A stretch of 64,000 bases of DNA from Bradyrhizobium sp. 1 (GCF_023073315.1 NZ_JADPJH010000033.1:124001-188000); one strand, 5' to 3'; counted from the first letter of the stretch, positions 54,167 through 63,115 are shown. Program-made: numbers and translations. The notes: generated by a model not told the origin, from the sequence alone.

Positions 54167-55285
54167 TCAATGGACCAGCGGATTGGAGAATCCTGCCGCG
54201 AGCTTGACGAGATCGGCCTGCCGGGACACGCCGGTCTTGGCGAAGACGCGATGCAGATGCGTCTTCGCGGTCGTTTCCGCGATTCCCAGCGCTGCCGCCG
54301 TTTCCGGAACACCGCCGATCTCGACGATCGAGAGGAACACGCGCAGCTCGGCCGGGGTGAGATCGAAGGTCCGCGCAATCAACTCGCCATAGGACTGCCC
54401 ACCGATCGATACCTTGCGCAGCAGCAGGGCACCGACAGCATCGACCACGCGCTCGCTACCGTTTCGCAGCACGGACGACAGCGGCAAAATATGCGCGACA
54501 TAGCGCTCGCCTGTGGGTGACAGCAGCGGAATCGCACGGTCCCGTGCGGCAAGTAGGGTAACGTCATTGCGCGTCGCGAATGCCTCGCGCAGCGTCTGAT
54601 TGGCCTCAGGGCTGCAAGTCACGAGCTGCCCTGCGACGGAGCGAACCACTTCATCGGCCGCGAGCAAGACATGCCCCGCGGAATTGGCATGCACCAGGCG
54701 GCAAGACGCATCGAGCAGGAAGATGCCGGATGCCAGATTGTCCAGGACGTCGGCCAGCGCCGTCACCAGGGTCAATTTCGAATCGATGGCGCGATTGATC
54801 AGCAGCGCGCGGCTGGCGTGCGGCACGATCAGCGAGAGACGATGCTTCATCGCGGGATCGACCATGCGCCGGCCGGACAGCACCGTCATCATTACCGGGC
54901 AGCTCGCATTCGACTTGTCGAGCACGACGTTAGCCGCATCGCTGCACCCCTGTGGCTGCATCCATTCCTGGTAGAAACGCCCGCGCCGATATTCATCGAA
55001 ATTGACGAGCTCGGGAATGCTGACGATCCGGCCGTGTGGGGGCAACACTGTCAGCGGGTCGAACTTCGAATGGGTCTCGGAATAGAGCTGGATGTAGTGC
55101 GGGTCCGCCCCGCAGTAATAGTGGGTGACACCGAACTTGCTGATCGAATCCTTGGAAAACAGCCCGCAGGCCTGACCGCCGACGAAATCGCGGATGCCGG
55201 TGACGACGTTGTCCCACAACGAGGGATCGAGCCCTGCGTCATAGATGGACTCGACCAGGTCCGGCAGCTTCCGAGGTCCGTGCAT
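54167..55285 (-). CDS. LuxR-type HTH regulator, tandem paralogue 2
   Basis: A 372-aa close relative of paralogue 1, with the same three-part layout: YYCGADPHYIQLYSETHSKF, then FDEYRRGRFYQEWMQPQGC, then a C-terminal LuxR HTH (GIAETTAKTHLHRVFAKTGV). Extensive identity along the whole length shows tandem duplication. A perfect palindrome lies 18-31 nt upstream of its ATG, suggesting autoregulation. The signal sensed by the N-terminal domain is unknown. Confidence 0.88.
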   Translation of the reverse strand: MHGPRKLPDLVESIYDAGLDPSLWDNVVTGIRDFVGGQACGLFSKDSISKFGVTHYYCGADPHYIQLYSETHSKFDPLTVLPPHGRIVSIPELVNFDEYRRGRFYQEWMQPQGCSDAANVVLDKSNASCPVMMTVLSGRRMVDPAMKHRLSLIVPHASRALLINRAIDSKLTLVTALADVLDNLASGIFLLDASCRLVHANSAGHVLLAADEVVRSVAGQLVTCSPEANQTLREAFATRNDVTLLAARDRAIPLLSPTGERYVAHILPLSSVLRNGSERVVDAVGALLLRKVSIGGQSYGELIARTFDLTPAELRVFLSIVEIGGVPETAAALGIAETTAKTHLHRVFAKTGVSRQADLVKLAAGFSNPLVH

Positions 55286-55302
55286 GGCTTGAAATGGCCT
55301 AA

Positions 55303-55316
55303 GTGATCAAGATCAC
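55303..55316. promoter_or_regulatory. Perfect palindrome GTGATC-AA-GATCAC before LuxR paralogue 2
   Basis: A 6-bp inverted repeat with a 2-bp centre lies 18-31 nt upstream of the paralogue 2 start. It is the most symmetrical member of the GTG-N5-GATCAC set in this island. Its position is close to the start codon, suitable for repression. Confidence 0.55.
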
Positions 55317-55404
55317 CAAGCATACCACAACCCATGCATGCGACATCCTCCGATCGGAGGAGGCGCCGGCCGGGCGGATGGTGCCCGGCCGGCGGGCGTC
55401 GCGT

Positions 55405-56625
55405 TCAAGCCGCCGGGGCTGATGCCGGCTTAGAACGCGACGCGAACACCCCCTCTCGCGGTAGCGGTGCGGCTCTGGTCCCCTTGATCTTCGACCCCGG
55501 CAGCAGGGTCAGCGTATCGGAGGCGTTTGATAGCCGGATCGCGGTGCCGCCAGTGCCGGTGACGGTACCGGAATTCATGATTGTCGCCGCGCCCGCGGAG
55601 AAGATGCCAAGGTTACTGACAATGGTGCCGGCGTTGTAGACCTCGAGGATTCCACTCGTACCCACGACGGCAGTACCGTTACCGGCGGTGGCCTGAATGA
55701 GACCTGTATTCTGGACGTTGGCCTGGTTTGCATTGATGCCCTGCGTCAATCCGGTGATCGTTCCGGAATTGTTGACGGTTGCTGCGGCAACGCTGATGGC
55801 CTGGATTCCGGCCACCGTCCCTGAATTATCGAGATTGAGCGCAGTGGCGCCGATGCCGACACCATTGCCTGCCGAAATCCCTCCCGTATTGATCAGATTG
55901 ATCGTCGGAGCGGAGATCCCGATATTCGTGCCGCTGATGATGCCGCTGTTGACCACGTTTGCGAGAAGGCCCACGCGGATGCCATAGGTGCCTCCGCCGA
56001 TAACGCCAGCGTTGGTGCCCGTCGCCTTTGCGTCGGCCAATACACTGTCGACCGTGCCAGTAATCGTTCCGGAGTTCACCACCACCAGCTTCGGGCTGTT
56101 GACGGCTACGCCGTCAACACCGGTCGCCCGGATGACTCCGCCGGCGACGTTCGTCACATTGGCCGAGTTCGCACCCCGGACGCCATATGCCGGCGCCTCG
56201 ATCGTGCCCGTATTAGTGATCGTGACTGCATCGGCCGAGACCCCGACGCCACCGAGATCCATCGCTCGAATAGTGCCTCTGTTGGTGAGGGTGACGGACG
56301 CAGCATCGATTCCGAAAAAACCATTGCCCAGAATGGTACCGGAATTTTCGACCGTCCCAAAACTGAGAAGCAGGCCGGAATTGTCGCCCGTGACCGAGGC
56401 CCCCTGAACGATCTCATAGGTGTTGTCTCTATCATTTACGGTGCCGTAGCCTGCCGTCCCGTTGGCATTGAGCGTCGCCCCGGTGCAGGTCACGTTCGCA
56501 TCGTTGATCGGCGCCGGCGGCGAGCAAGAGGCCTCGGCTCTCCCGGCCATCGCCAACAACGCGAGCGAAAGGGCCGGCGCGAGACCACGCCGCAGCCAGA
56601 CGCGGATTAAGGCAGTCACGTTCAT
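55405..56625 (-). pseudogene. Autotransporter passenger with deleted beta-barrel
   Basis: A 406-aa exported beta-solenoid passenger. The signal peptide ends near GRAEASC, followed by ~18 imperfect repeats of about 20 residues built on NSGTI/NTGTI (for example VVNSGTITGTV). After DTLTLLPGSKIKG, where intact relatives continue to an autotransporter barrel, the frame enters TRAAPLPREGV and stops. A second frame at 55430-55462 reads ATARGGVRVAF-stop, a typical barrel terminus. The barrel was thus deleted with a frame change. ATG 56625 has GGGAAG upstream. Confidence 0.75.
55430..55462 (-). pseudogene. Out-of-frame remnant of an autotransporter barrel C-terminus
   Basis: Read in the frame offset from the passenger, the minus strand gives ATARGGVRVAF followed by TAA. 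Ending in aromatic Phe after alternating residues is the outer-membrane barrel insertion signal, and this wording is typical of rhizobial autotransporters. Only about eleven codons remain, joined to passenger sequence. Confidence 0.6.
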
Positions 56626-56850
56626 TTTGACTTCCCAGCCGGCGCTATCGCACCTCAGCGGGGCACAGCGCGCTCGCATTTCGTCCTCCGATCGCATGAG
56701 ACCGGTAGCGGCGATCTCTGGAATCAGCGAGAGCCACGCTAGAAAACGTGGTCGCACCCAACTTGGACGGAAGCGACCTTGTCTCGGCTCAGAACGAACC
56801 GCTGCGGTTTTGTAAGCGGGTGGTGCTTAGTAGTGACACCACCGACGGGA

Positions 56851-57099
56851 CTACGCTTGATCCCAGCCGACCTTTTCCGTGCTCTCCGACCAGACCGCGG
56901 CACGATAGATCTCGCGTCCGCCGGAATCCCTGACGCGGATCCAGGCGTCGCGGTCGCGCAGATCGTCGCGCCAGACGAACAGATGCCGCGCCATCTCGTC
57001 GGCAACGACGAAGGTCGCCTTGGCCTGCTCGAACACCATGCCGCCCGGGTCGATCTTCACGACATTGTCGACCAGGAGATCAAAGAAGAAACGGTACAT
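56851..57099 (-). CDS. DUF6894-like small protein
   Basis: An 82-aa protein starting MYRFFFDLLVDNVVKID, close in pattern to the DUF6894 family (PRYFFD... with a late Arg/Asp-rich strand, here WIRVRDSGGREIYRAAVW). GGAG precedes ATG 57099; the frame extends 14 codons upstream. Such proteins are numerous in Bradyrhizobium and uncharacterised. The 225-nt gap before the autotransporter gene shows no other gene. Confidence 0.7.
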   Translation of the reverse strand: MYRFFFDLLVDNVVKIDPGGMVFEQAKATFVVADEMARHLFVWRDDLRDRDAWIRVRDSGGREIYRAAVWSESTEKVGWDQA

Positions 57100-57263
57100 T
57101 CCAAACTCCAACTGCCGGCGCCGCCCGGAGGGCGGTGCCACGACTTGCTCCGCGCGCCAGAAGACGTTGTCGGCCGAATGGATCGCGCTGGAATAGGCGA
57201 TCCCGGATCATGTCGAATTGTTCCCTGCTGAAACCGGTTCCGCCGAAATTCAGCTATGCGCGG

Positions 57264-58238
57264 TCACAGCACGCCGCCGCTCCTGACGTCGCTCGGCGTC
57301 GCGCCATAGGCACGCCGGAAGCAGCGGTTGAAATAAGAGAGGTCGCCAAAACCGACGTCGTAAGCGATCGAGCTCACCGGACGCTCGGCGAAATCGGGTT
57401 CGCGCAGCATGCGATGGGCACGCTTGAGACGCTGCTCGGTCAGGAAGGACGAGAAGGTCTTGCCGTCGGCCTCGAACAGCCGCTGGAGATAGCGCGGAGT
57501 TACGCCAAGCTCATGGGCAACGGTCGACACCGAAATATCCTGCTGCCAGCAATTGTTGACGATGAGGAATTTCGCTTTCTGGAGTCGGGCCGCCTTGATA
57601 CCGCGCCGTCCGGTCGATTCCCTCGCGTGATCCGTGGCACCGAGAACGAGCGCCAGGAGATCATGCAGATGGGCGACGCCGAACTGTCGCAACGCCGGCA
57701 CCGCTAATGCTTTTTCGTGCACCAGTGCCATCGCATAGTCGACGAGCAGCCGAAGCCCCGTGGCGCTCTCCGGGAGGACGCGCATCACCACATCGTCCAC
57801 GTCCACGATCATCGGGGCCAGCACGCGTCGGGGCACGCGCAGCGAGAAACCACTTCCCAGCGCGAGACGCTCGAAAGTCGTGACGTCCTCCGCGCTGGTC
57901 AGGACCGCCTCTCCAGCCTGAAGCCTCAGATCGTGTCCGCGCTCGGATATCCCGAGAACGCCGGACCTGTTCAGGATCAGGGCGAGACTGTCGTCGCCAT
58001 CTGCAACCAGCTGCTTCGTCCGAATGACCCGCGCTCCGCACAATCCTCCGATCAGCAACTGGGCCTCCGGCAGGACATGCGACGTGAAGTTTGCCGCGGC
58101 CGGCCTTCCCTCCTTGGCCTCGACCTCCGCCTTCAGCACGCCACGGCAGTAGAACTCGCGCAGCAGCGAAACGCGCTCGTCTTCGGGAATGTGGTCCGTT
58201 GAAACATTGAAAATAGAAAATTCATCCTTGCCGCTCAC
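57264..58238 (-). CDS. AraC family transcriptional regulator
   Basis: A 324-aa regulator with an N-terminal AraC-binding-like domain and a C-terminal double HTH. The latter includes VSTVAHELGVTPRYLQRLFE and SIAYDVGFGDLSYFNRCFRR ahead of the usual GATPSDVR end. The frame is open to 58343, but GTG 58238 is chosen because GGAGAGG lies 7 nt upstream. The inducer is unknown. A GTGA-N4-GATCAC site lies about 220 nt upstream. Confidence 0.87.
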   Translation of the reverse strand: MSGKDEFSIFNVSTDHIPEDERVSLLREFYCRGVLKAEVEAKEGRPAAANFTSHVLPEAQLLIGGLCGARVIRTKQLVADGDDSLALILNRSGVLGISERGHDLRLQAGEAVLTSAEDVTTFERLALGSGFSLRVPRRVLAPMIVDVDDVVMRVLPESATGLRLLVDYAMALVHEKALAVPALRQFGVAHLHDLLALVLGATDHARESTGRRGIKAARLQKAKFLIVNNCWQQDISVSTVAHELGVTPRYLQRLFEADGKTFSSFLTEQRLKRAHRMLREPDFAERPVSSIAYDVGFGDLSYFNRCFRRAYGATPSDVRSGGVL

Positions 58239-58457
58239 TGCAACCTCTCCAACCAACGAGCAAGCCTCGGCCATGCACCACCGCCCCGCCTCGCGTTCGA
58301 TACCCATCGGCATTGTCTCCGTGGCGCACGCGGCCCTACCCATTTCGGGTGGGGCGCGATATACGAAAGTATCAAATGACGCGCGTCCTACGTTTGGAGG
58401 ACGGGCCGATCTTGCTCATCACAATGGATTGAGATCGCGCAGTCTTACGGTTCACGA

Positions 58458-58473
58458 TGTGAAATGGATCACA
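58458..58473. promoter_or_regulatory. TGTGA-N6-TCACA palindrome upstream of the AraC gene
   Basis: TGTGAAATGGATCACA matches the CRP-type consensus exactly and also contains GTGAAATGGATCAC, the motif shared across this island. It overlaps the stop codon of the upstream LuxR-type gene and lies about 220 nt before the AraC start. Confidence 0.45.
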
Positions 58474-59626
58474 CCGCGTCGTTGCCGCTGCCCATTCGCT
58501 GAACAAACGGTGCAGCAAAACCGGCCGCGATCTTGACGAGGTCCGCCTGCCTGCCGGCGCCGGTCTTTTCGAACAACCGGCCGAGATGCGTCTTCACCGT
58601 TGTCTCGGCGATGCCGAGCTTGGCCGCAATGTCGGGAACCCCGCCGATCTCGACAATGGCCATCATGACGCGCAATTCCGACGGTGTCAGCCTGAACGCC
58701 GCAGCGATCGCATCGGGCACGAGCGATGACACCATCGAAGCCTTCTGAACGAAGAGCACGGTGGCCGCGATGTCCCGCGGCAGGTTGCGTTCCCGCTTCA
58801 GGGGAGAAGCGTGAAGCAGATAATGCTCGCCGTCGATCGATGTCGCGAGCCCGACCTGACGGCGCGGTGCTGAATCAATTTCGCTGCTTGAGATGATTTC
58901 GAGCAGGCTACGGAATATTTTGTCGGTCTGGGTGTTGCGGGCCACGATCCGGTCGCCGACCATCGCGAGCAGATTGGCATCGGCGAACAGCCGGCGGCCT
59001 GCCGCGTTGGCATGCACGACCCTCCCGTCTGCGTCGAGCAGGCAGATGGCCGTGCTCAGCCCGTCCAGGACATCGGCAAGATCGTCCACGGTATGCGAGC
59101 GCGCCCTGATCTGGCGGCCCATGACCCTGGAACGCCGGAGGTGAGGCGCGAGCAGCCGCATGCGCTCGCGCATCGCCTCGTCGACGGTGCCGCGCGACCG
59201 GTGACGCAGCACCTGCAGGATCGTGGTGCGGGCATCCGATCTCTCGAGCGCGACGGTCGCAAGGTCAATCGCGCCCTGCGGCTCCACCCACTCGCGATAG
59301 AAGCTGGTCGCGACGAAATCCGAATGCGGCATGACGTCGGTCACGCCGACCGTCTGGTCCGCAGCGAGATAGAGATGACGATCGAGCAGCGGATCGAGCT
59401 CCACATATCTGTCGCGATAGAGCTGACGGAAGCGGGGATCAGTCCCGAAATGCTGGTGGATCTCGATCGAGCGTCCGCTTGCGTCCCTGGACAGGATGGT
59501 CGCGGCACATCCGCCGACGAAATTCGAAACCTGCTCCAGGGCGGCGCTGCGCAGCGCCGGATTGGCCGCCGCATCGTAGATCTCGCCGACCAGCGACGAA
59601 AACCGGTTTGCCTGCAGGATCGTCAT
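58469..59626 (-). CDS. LuxR-type HTH regulator, paralogue 3
   Basis: A 385-aa regulator of the same architecture as the tandem pair but diverged: SLVGEIYDAAANPALRSAAL at the N-terminus, DPRFRQLYRDRYVELDPL, FYREWVEPQGAIDLATVAL, a PAS-like middle, then LuxR HTH (GIAETTVKTHLGRLFEKTGA). The frame is open to 59836; MTILQANRFS at 59626 aligns with the paralogues and is preferred, though its ribosome site is poor. It precedes the AraC gene on the same strand. Confidence 0.85.
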   Translation of the reverse strand: MTILQANRFSSLVGEIYDAAANPALRSAALEQVSNFVGGCAATILSRDASGRSIEIHQHFGTDPRFRQLYRDRYVELDPLLDRHLYLAADQTVGVTDVMPHSDFVATSFYREWVEPQGAIDLATVALERSDARTTILQVLRHRSRGTVDEAMRERMRLLAPHLRRSRVMGRQIRARSHTVDDLADVLDGLSTAICLLDADGRVVHANAAGRRLFADANLLAMVGDRIVARNTQTDKIFRSLLEIISSSEIDSAPRRQVGLATSIDGEHYLLHASPLKRERNLPRDIAATVLFVQKASMVSSLVPDAIAAAFRLTPSELRVMMAIVEIGGVPDIAAKLGIAETTVKTHLGRLFEKTGAGRQADLVKIAAGFAAPFVQRMGSGNDAV

Positions 59627-59850
59627 CGGGAGAACAATGCGATTTGCGTGTTGCCCCGGTGACGAACGAGGCAGGCGCATCCGGAATTGGTGAAGCAAAC
59701 AGGATGGCAGACCGCCATCCTCAGCGCGAAAAAGACGTTGCAGCGAGATGCTGGAATATCGAACATCGTCCTTGCGTAACGTCAACCGCAGGGTGCGGCT
59801 TGGACGTTTTCGCCAAAGACTAGGATAAATGCGCACAGCGCGCGGACAGT

Positions 59851-59864
59851 GTGCGTTGGATCAC
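59851..59864. promoter_or_regulatory. GTG-N5-GATCAC site upstream of LuxR paralogue 3
   Basis: GTGCGTTGGATCAC lies 225-238 nt before the paralogue 3 start, between that gene and the small secreted-protein gene. It shares GTG and GATCAC at the same spacing as the sites at 55303 and 58459. Confidence 0.35.
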
Positions 59865-59932
59865 GCGCTCGCGCGCCGCTGCCGGATTTTATTGCCACCA
59901 ATTCCCGCCGGCCTCGCGGCGGTGTCGGCAAT

Positions 59933-60445
59933 TCACTTCCGATTCTCCTCGCAGAATTTCAGCGCGGCGAGCGCCTCGCCGGCACGCGGGATTTGCATCT
60001 CGATGCTGTCGTCGTCATCGTCCTCGAAATCGAGCGACAGGCGCTTGGCTTTCGTGAGCCGGTCCATCATCGACTGGTCGTATTCGAAGATGCCGCGCAC
60101 GGTGGTCTTGTCCATCACCTCCCACTTCGCCTTCTTCATGATGTCGGCGTCGTCGGTGCTGACATCGGCCCGGAGGATCTCGCCGACGTTGTCCCACTCC
60201 CAGCCGTCATAGATCATCACGATCACGATCGCCTTGTCGGAATAGGTGATGACGATGACGTAGTCGCGGTTCTCGTCGTCCTTGTCCTTGTAGCCGCGGC
60301 TCGCATTGCAATGCGTGTCCTGCGTGCGCTTCTCGATGGTCCAGTCGCCGACCTTGGATTGTTGCGCGAGCGCGGGCCTTGTGGTCAAGGCGGCTGCGCT
60401 CAAGGCGCCCGCGAGCATGCCGGCGGCGAAAAGCAATCGTTTCAT
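59933..60445 (-). CDS. Secreted hypothetical protein
   Basis: A 170-aa protein with a signal peptide (MKRLLFAAGMLAGALSAAAL..., cleaved near ALAQQ). GGAGGCTGAT precedes the ATG. The mature part includes VGDWTIEKRTQDTHCNASRG, recalling the start of IalB-like or lipid-binding periplasmic domains, and an acidic run LDFEDDDDDS. Two Cys may form a disulfide. The family is not recognised. Confidence 0.7.
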   Translation of the reverse strand: MKRLLFAAGMLAGALSAAALTTRPALAQQSKVGDWTIEKRTQDTHCNASRGYKDKDDENRDYVIVITYSDKAIVIVMIYDGWEWDNVGEILRADVSTDDADIMKKAKWEVMDKTTVRGIFEYDQSMMDRLTKAKRLSLDFEDDDDDSIEMQIPRAGEALAALKFCEENRK

Positions 60446-60557
60446 ATCAGCCTCCAGCGTGTTCCCCACGCGGAGATGATCACCTCTGCCAGTGGCCCGC
60501 AAGGGTTTCAGGCGCCGCGGGCAAGGCCACGGGCAAGGCCAATGGTGAACGATCTGC

Positions 60558-61004
60558 CTAACCCCGCCGTGGCACGATCGCGATCGGGGTGAAGGTGTAA
60601 ACCTCCTCGCCGTTCTGGTTGAACATCGTCCATTTCACCAGTGCGATTCCTTGCGGCTTTGACTTCGACGGCGTCAGGCTCATGACCACGCCGACCAGAT
60701 GCAGGCGGTCGTTGGGTCGCACCGGGATGGTCCAGCGCAGGCCGTCGACGCCGGCGCCGATCAGCGGATGCGCGCCGAACGGGCGGGCCTGGATCGCAAG
60801 GTTCATGGCAATCGCCGCGGTGTGCCATCCTGACGCGGCGAGCCCGTTGAACAGGGTCTGCTTGGCGGCCTCATGGTCGAGATGCATCGGCTGCGGATCG
60901 AACTCGGCGGCAAAGCGCTTGATGTCGGCCTCGCTGACCTCGACCTCGGGCGATTTGAACCGCATTCCGACGGTGAGATCGTCGAACCACTCGACTTGCG
61001 CCAT
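60558..61004 (-). CDS. MaoC family (R)-hydratase-like protein
   Basis: A 148-aa single hot-dog-fold protein. The hydratase motif with catalytic Asp and His is in FAAEFDPQPMHLDHEAAKQT, and FNGLAASGWHTAAI follows. Members hydrate or dehydrate enoyl/3-hydroxyacyl-CoA. The ATG at 61004 (MAQVEWFDDL) has GAGG upstream; the frame is open for 38 more codons but these look non-coding. A lone gene here. Confidence 0.88.
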   Translation of the reverse strand: MAQVEWFDDLTVGMRFKSPEVEVSEADIKRFAAEFDPQPMHLDHEAAKQTLFNGLAASGWHTAAIAMNLAIQARPFGAHPLIGAGVDGLRWTIPVRPNDRLHLVGVVMSLTPSKSKPQGIALVKWTMFNQNGEEVYTFTPIAIVPRRG

Positions 61005-61203
61005 GATTTTGCCTCGTAATGTGATGCGCCGCCCGCCCGACGCGCGCGGCTGAAGGAACTGACCAAGAGTGGGACATAGCGGCTTCGCGCCGCACAAACC
61101 AGCCCAGGGCTCCCCCACGAAACCGCATTCCCGGTGCGACGAAACACGCCTGAAACAGATGGCCGGTTAAGTCGTTGTCAAAATAAATACAGGGACGGCC
61201 ACC

Positions 61204-61287
61204 ATGCAATTCCTCCTCGAACTGATCTGCGGTTATTCGTGCTGCCGAAACCTCGTCGCCCAGCCGTTGGGGGAGGACGAGCTATGA
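61204..61287 (+). CDS. 27-aa mini-protein, first of a coupled pair
   Basis: MQFLLELICGYSCCRNLVAQ and seven more residues, with three Cys (C-x4-CC). Its TGA overlaps the next start (ATGA), and a strong GGGGGAGGACGAG ribosome site lies inside its end. The coupling and site make it more likely real than a chance frame, although tiny. Confidence 0.45.
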   Translation: MQFLLELICGYSCCRNLVAQPLGEDEL

Positions 61288-61376
61288 TCGAGATGATCTC
61301 AGCCCTGCTCGTGCTTTGCAGCGTTGGCGTCTTTGCGGCGCATGCGCTGGATGCCTATCGCACCACGCACACCTGA
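61284..61376 (+). CDS. 30-aa single-pass membrane mini-protein
   Basis: The sequence is MIEMISALLVLCSVGVFAAH followed by ten residues. It is nearly one membrane helix with a short polar tail (DAYRTTHT). It begins 4 nt inside the 27-aa frame with GGGGGAGG directly upstream. Small membrane peptides of this kind are easily missed by gene callers. Function unknown. Confidence 0.5.
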   Translation: MIEMISALLVLCSVGVFAAHALDAYRTTHT

Positions 61377-61395
61377 AGGCCTCGCCTTCCTGAAG

Positions 61396-61818
61396 CTAGA
61401 ACGGCCGCCGGTAAAAGTGCTCCGAATGCGTCGCGGGCGGAAAGCGGTTGGCGAGGGCCAATGCGCCCTTCTCGTCCGTCTCGAGCGCGATCTTCTGCGC
61501 GAGCATTACGTCGCCGGGCACGAGGAAGCCTGACGGAACGAAGCACCACCCCATTGTCGCAAGTCCGGCATCGTCGATCTCGTGGACATTGGCGGCGGTG
61601 CCGTAGTGGATGCGATATCTCTTGCCGGTGTCGCAGCCGATCACGTCGAAATACCGGTACTGCTCGAACTGGGCGCGCTGCTCCGGCGACAGCCACTCGG
61701 CCAACAGTCGGCGGCCGCGCGCATCCGGCGTGTTCTCGCCGAAAAAGCGCCGGTAGAGTTCGCGCAGCGCATGCAGACGCGCACGCGCCGGCGCGTGGAA
61801 CCACAGTGCCGCGAACAT
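61396..61818 (-). CDS. Hypothetical protein, 140 aa
   Basis: A soluble mixed alpha/beta protein I do not recognise. The N-terminal third is helical and Arg-rich; the core carries YFDVIGCDTGKRYRIHYGTA and WCFVPSGFLVPGDVMLAQKI. It reads like a small domain wrapping a beta-hairpin. It follows the 73-aa gene on the same strand by 12 nt, so the two form an operon, convergent with the mini-protein pair. Confidence 0.65.
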   Translation of the reverse strand: MFAALWFHAPARARLHALRELYRRFFGENTPDARGRRLLAEWLSPEQRAQFEQYRYFDVIGCDTGKRYRIHYGTAANVHEIDDAGLATMGWCFVPSGFLVPGDVMLAQKIALETDEKGALALANRFPPATHSEHFYRRPF

Positions 61819-61830
61819 GAGCAGCTCAGA

Positions 61831-62052
61831 TCAACCGCCGACCAGGCGGGGATAGAACAGCGTTTCTTGCGCGGTCGGGTCGAACGCTTTGATACGGGTC
61901 ACATCGCCGGGCCCGGTACGGAAGGCGGCGGTAAAGCCGGCTCCGGTCAACTCCCGAAAACGCTGTTCGGCCCGCGCCAGCGCTTCGGCATTGCCAGGAT
62001 CAAACTCGTAGCGGGTATCGCCAGTCTGATCCATCACGATCTGGGTTGCCAT
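61831..62052 (-). CDS. Hypothetical protein, 73 aa
   Basis: A small protein with an alpha/beta pattern: MATQIVMDQTGDTRYEFDPG, a helix ALARAEQRFRELTGAGFTAA, and a C-terminal strand ending LFYPRLVGG. GAGGAGACTC lies upstream of the ATG. It looks like a compact beta-alpha-beta fold, possibly a mobile-DNA-derived partner of the next gene; no named family is assigned. Confidence 0.65.
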   Translation of the reverse strand: MATQIVMDQTGDTRYEFDPGNAEALARAEQRFRELTGAGFTAAFRTGPGDVTRIKAFDPTAQETLFYPRLVGG

Positions 62053-62182
62053 CGTTGAGTCTCCTCATGTCCAGCCCCGAACCTGATCAAAGCAAACCTC
62101 GTGCCGTCAGTTCCTGATGGCAACAACTTTCTCGTGCCGGCGCATCACGCCTTGCTGAGCCGTAGCGTTCTCGGGACTCGAC

Positions 62183-62995
62183 TCAGCGCGAAGCAGCCGC
62201 CCCGCCCTCGTCGATCTGTCGTCCCATCAGCGCAATTGCCTTCTGGTACACGCCGGCCGCATTCCAGGCCTCAATGGCGGCAAAGTTCGCCTCGCCCGGC
62301 TGGTAACCGGCTCCCGCACGCCAGCCATGGGCCTTGAGGAAATTCGCGGTCGAGTTCAGGGCGTTCGCCGCAACCTCGAGATTGCCGGTGCCATAGGCCA
62401 GGATGTTCTTGGGCATGAACTGGGTCTGGCCGACCTCGCCATGCATGGAGCCGCGGGTCGCCCCTGAAAGCGTGCCGCGGTCGATCAGCTTCAGGGCGGA
62501 ATAGAGCTGGTCGGTGAAGAACTCGGGACGGCGGCAATCATAGGCAAGCGTTGCGATCGACGAGAGCATGTTCTGGTTGCCGCGCTGGCTGCCGAAGCCG
62601 GTCTCCATGCCCCAGATCGCGATCAACGGTCCGGGCGGAACGCCGTAGCGCTGCTGGATCGAGGCGAACAAGGCTCCTTGCGAGTTCTTGAGCTGCCGCC
62701 CCTTGGCGACGATGGTGGTGGCACCGCGCTTGGCCAGGAACTGATCGAGCGACAGCTGGAAGCTGCGCTGGCCGCGGTCGGCGGCGATCGTGGCGCTGGC
62801 GTAATTGGCCTGCATCAGGGCCGAGATCGCAGTCTGGCCGATGCCCTTGCCCTGGGCTTCCGCAGAAAACTCGCGCTTCCATCCTTCGAAACCGCCGGGC
62901 CCGTTGCCGCAGGTGGCGGCCTCCGCCACAGGCAGAGAGAGAAGCAGCGCGGTAGCGCCGATCACCGCCGTCGCGACTGTCCTGCTCTTGATCAT
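62183..62995 (-). CDS. Lytic murein transglycosylase (MltB/SLT_2 family)
   Basis: A 270-aa periplasmic peptidoglycan lyase with a signal peptide ending AEAATCG (residue ~27). The catalytic Glu131 is in IAIWGMETGFGSQRGN and the family block QTQFMPKNILAYGTG lies near 190. At 270 residues it lacks the C-terminal peptidoglycan-binding domain of longer relatives. It cleaves glycan strands to give 1,6-anhydroMurNAc ends. Stands alone. Confidence 0.9.
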   Translation of the reverse strand: MIKSRTVATAVIGATALLLSLPVAEAATCGNGPGGFEGWKREFSAEAQGKGIGQTAISALMQANYASATIAADRGQRSFQLSLDQFLAKRGATTIVAKGRQLKNSQGALFASIQQRYGVPPGPLIAIWGMETGFGSQRGNQNMLSSIATLAYDCRRPEFFTDQLYSALKLIDRGTLSGATRGSMHGEVGQTQFMPKNILAYGTGNLEVAANALNSTANFLKAHGWRAGAGYQPGEANFAAIEAWNAAGVYQKAIALMGRQIDEGGAAASR

Positions 62996-63115
62996 TGCTC
63001 GTTCCTATCCCTGGGGCGCGACCGGCTCGCGCGCGCGCATGATCCTACGTCAGCTCTGATCGCTCAAGCCCCGGCAGGACCAATCGATCCAAGCAAAGCG
63101 CTTGACACTGGCAAC

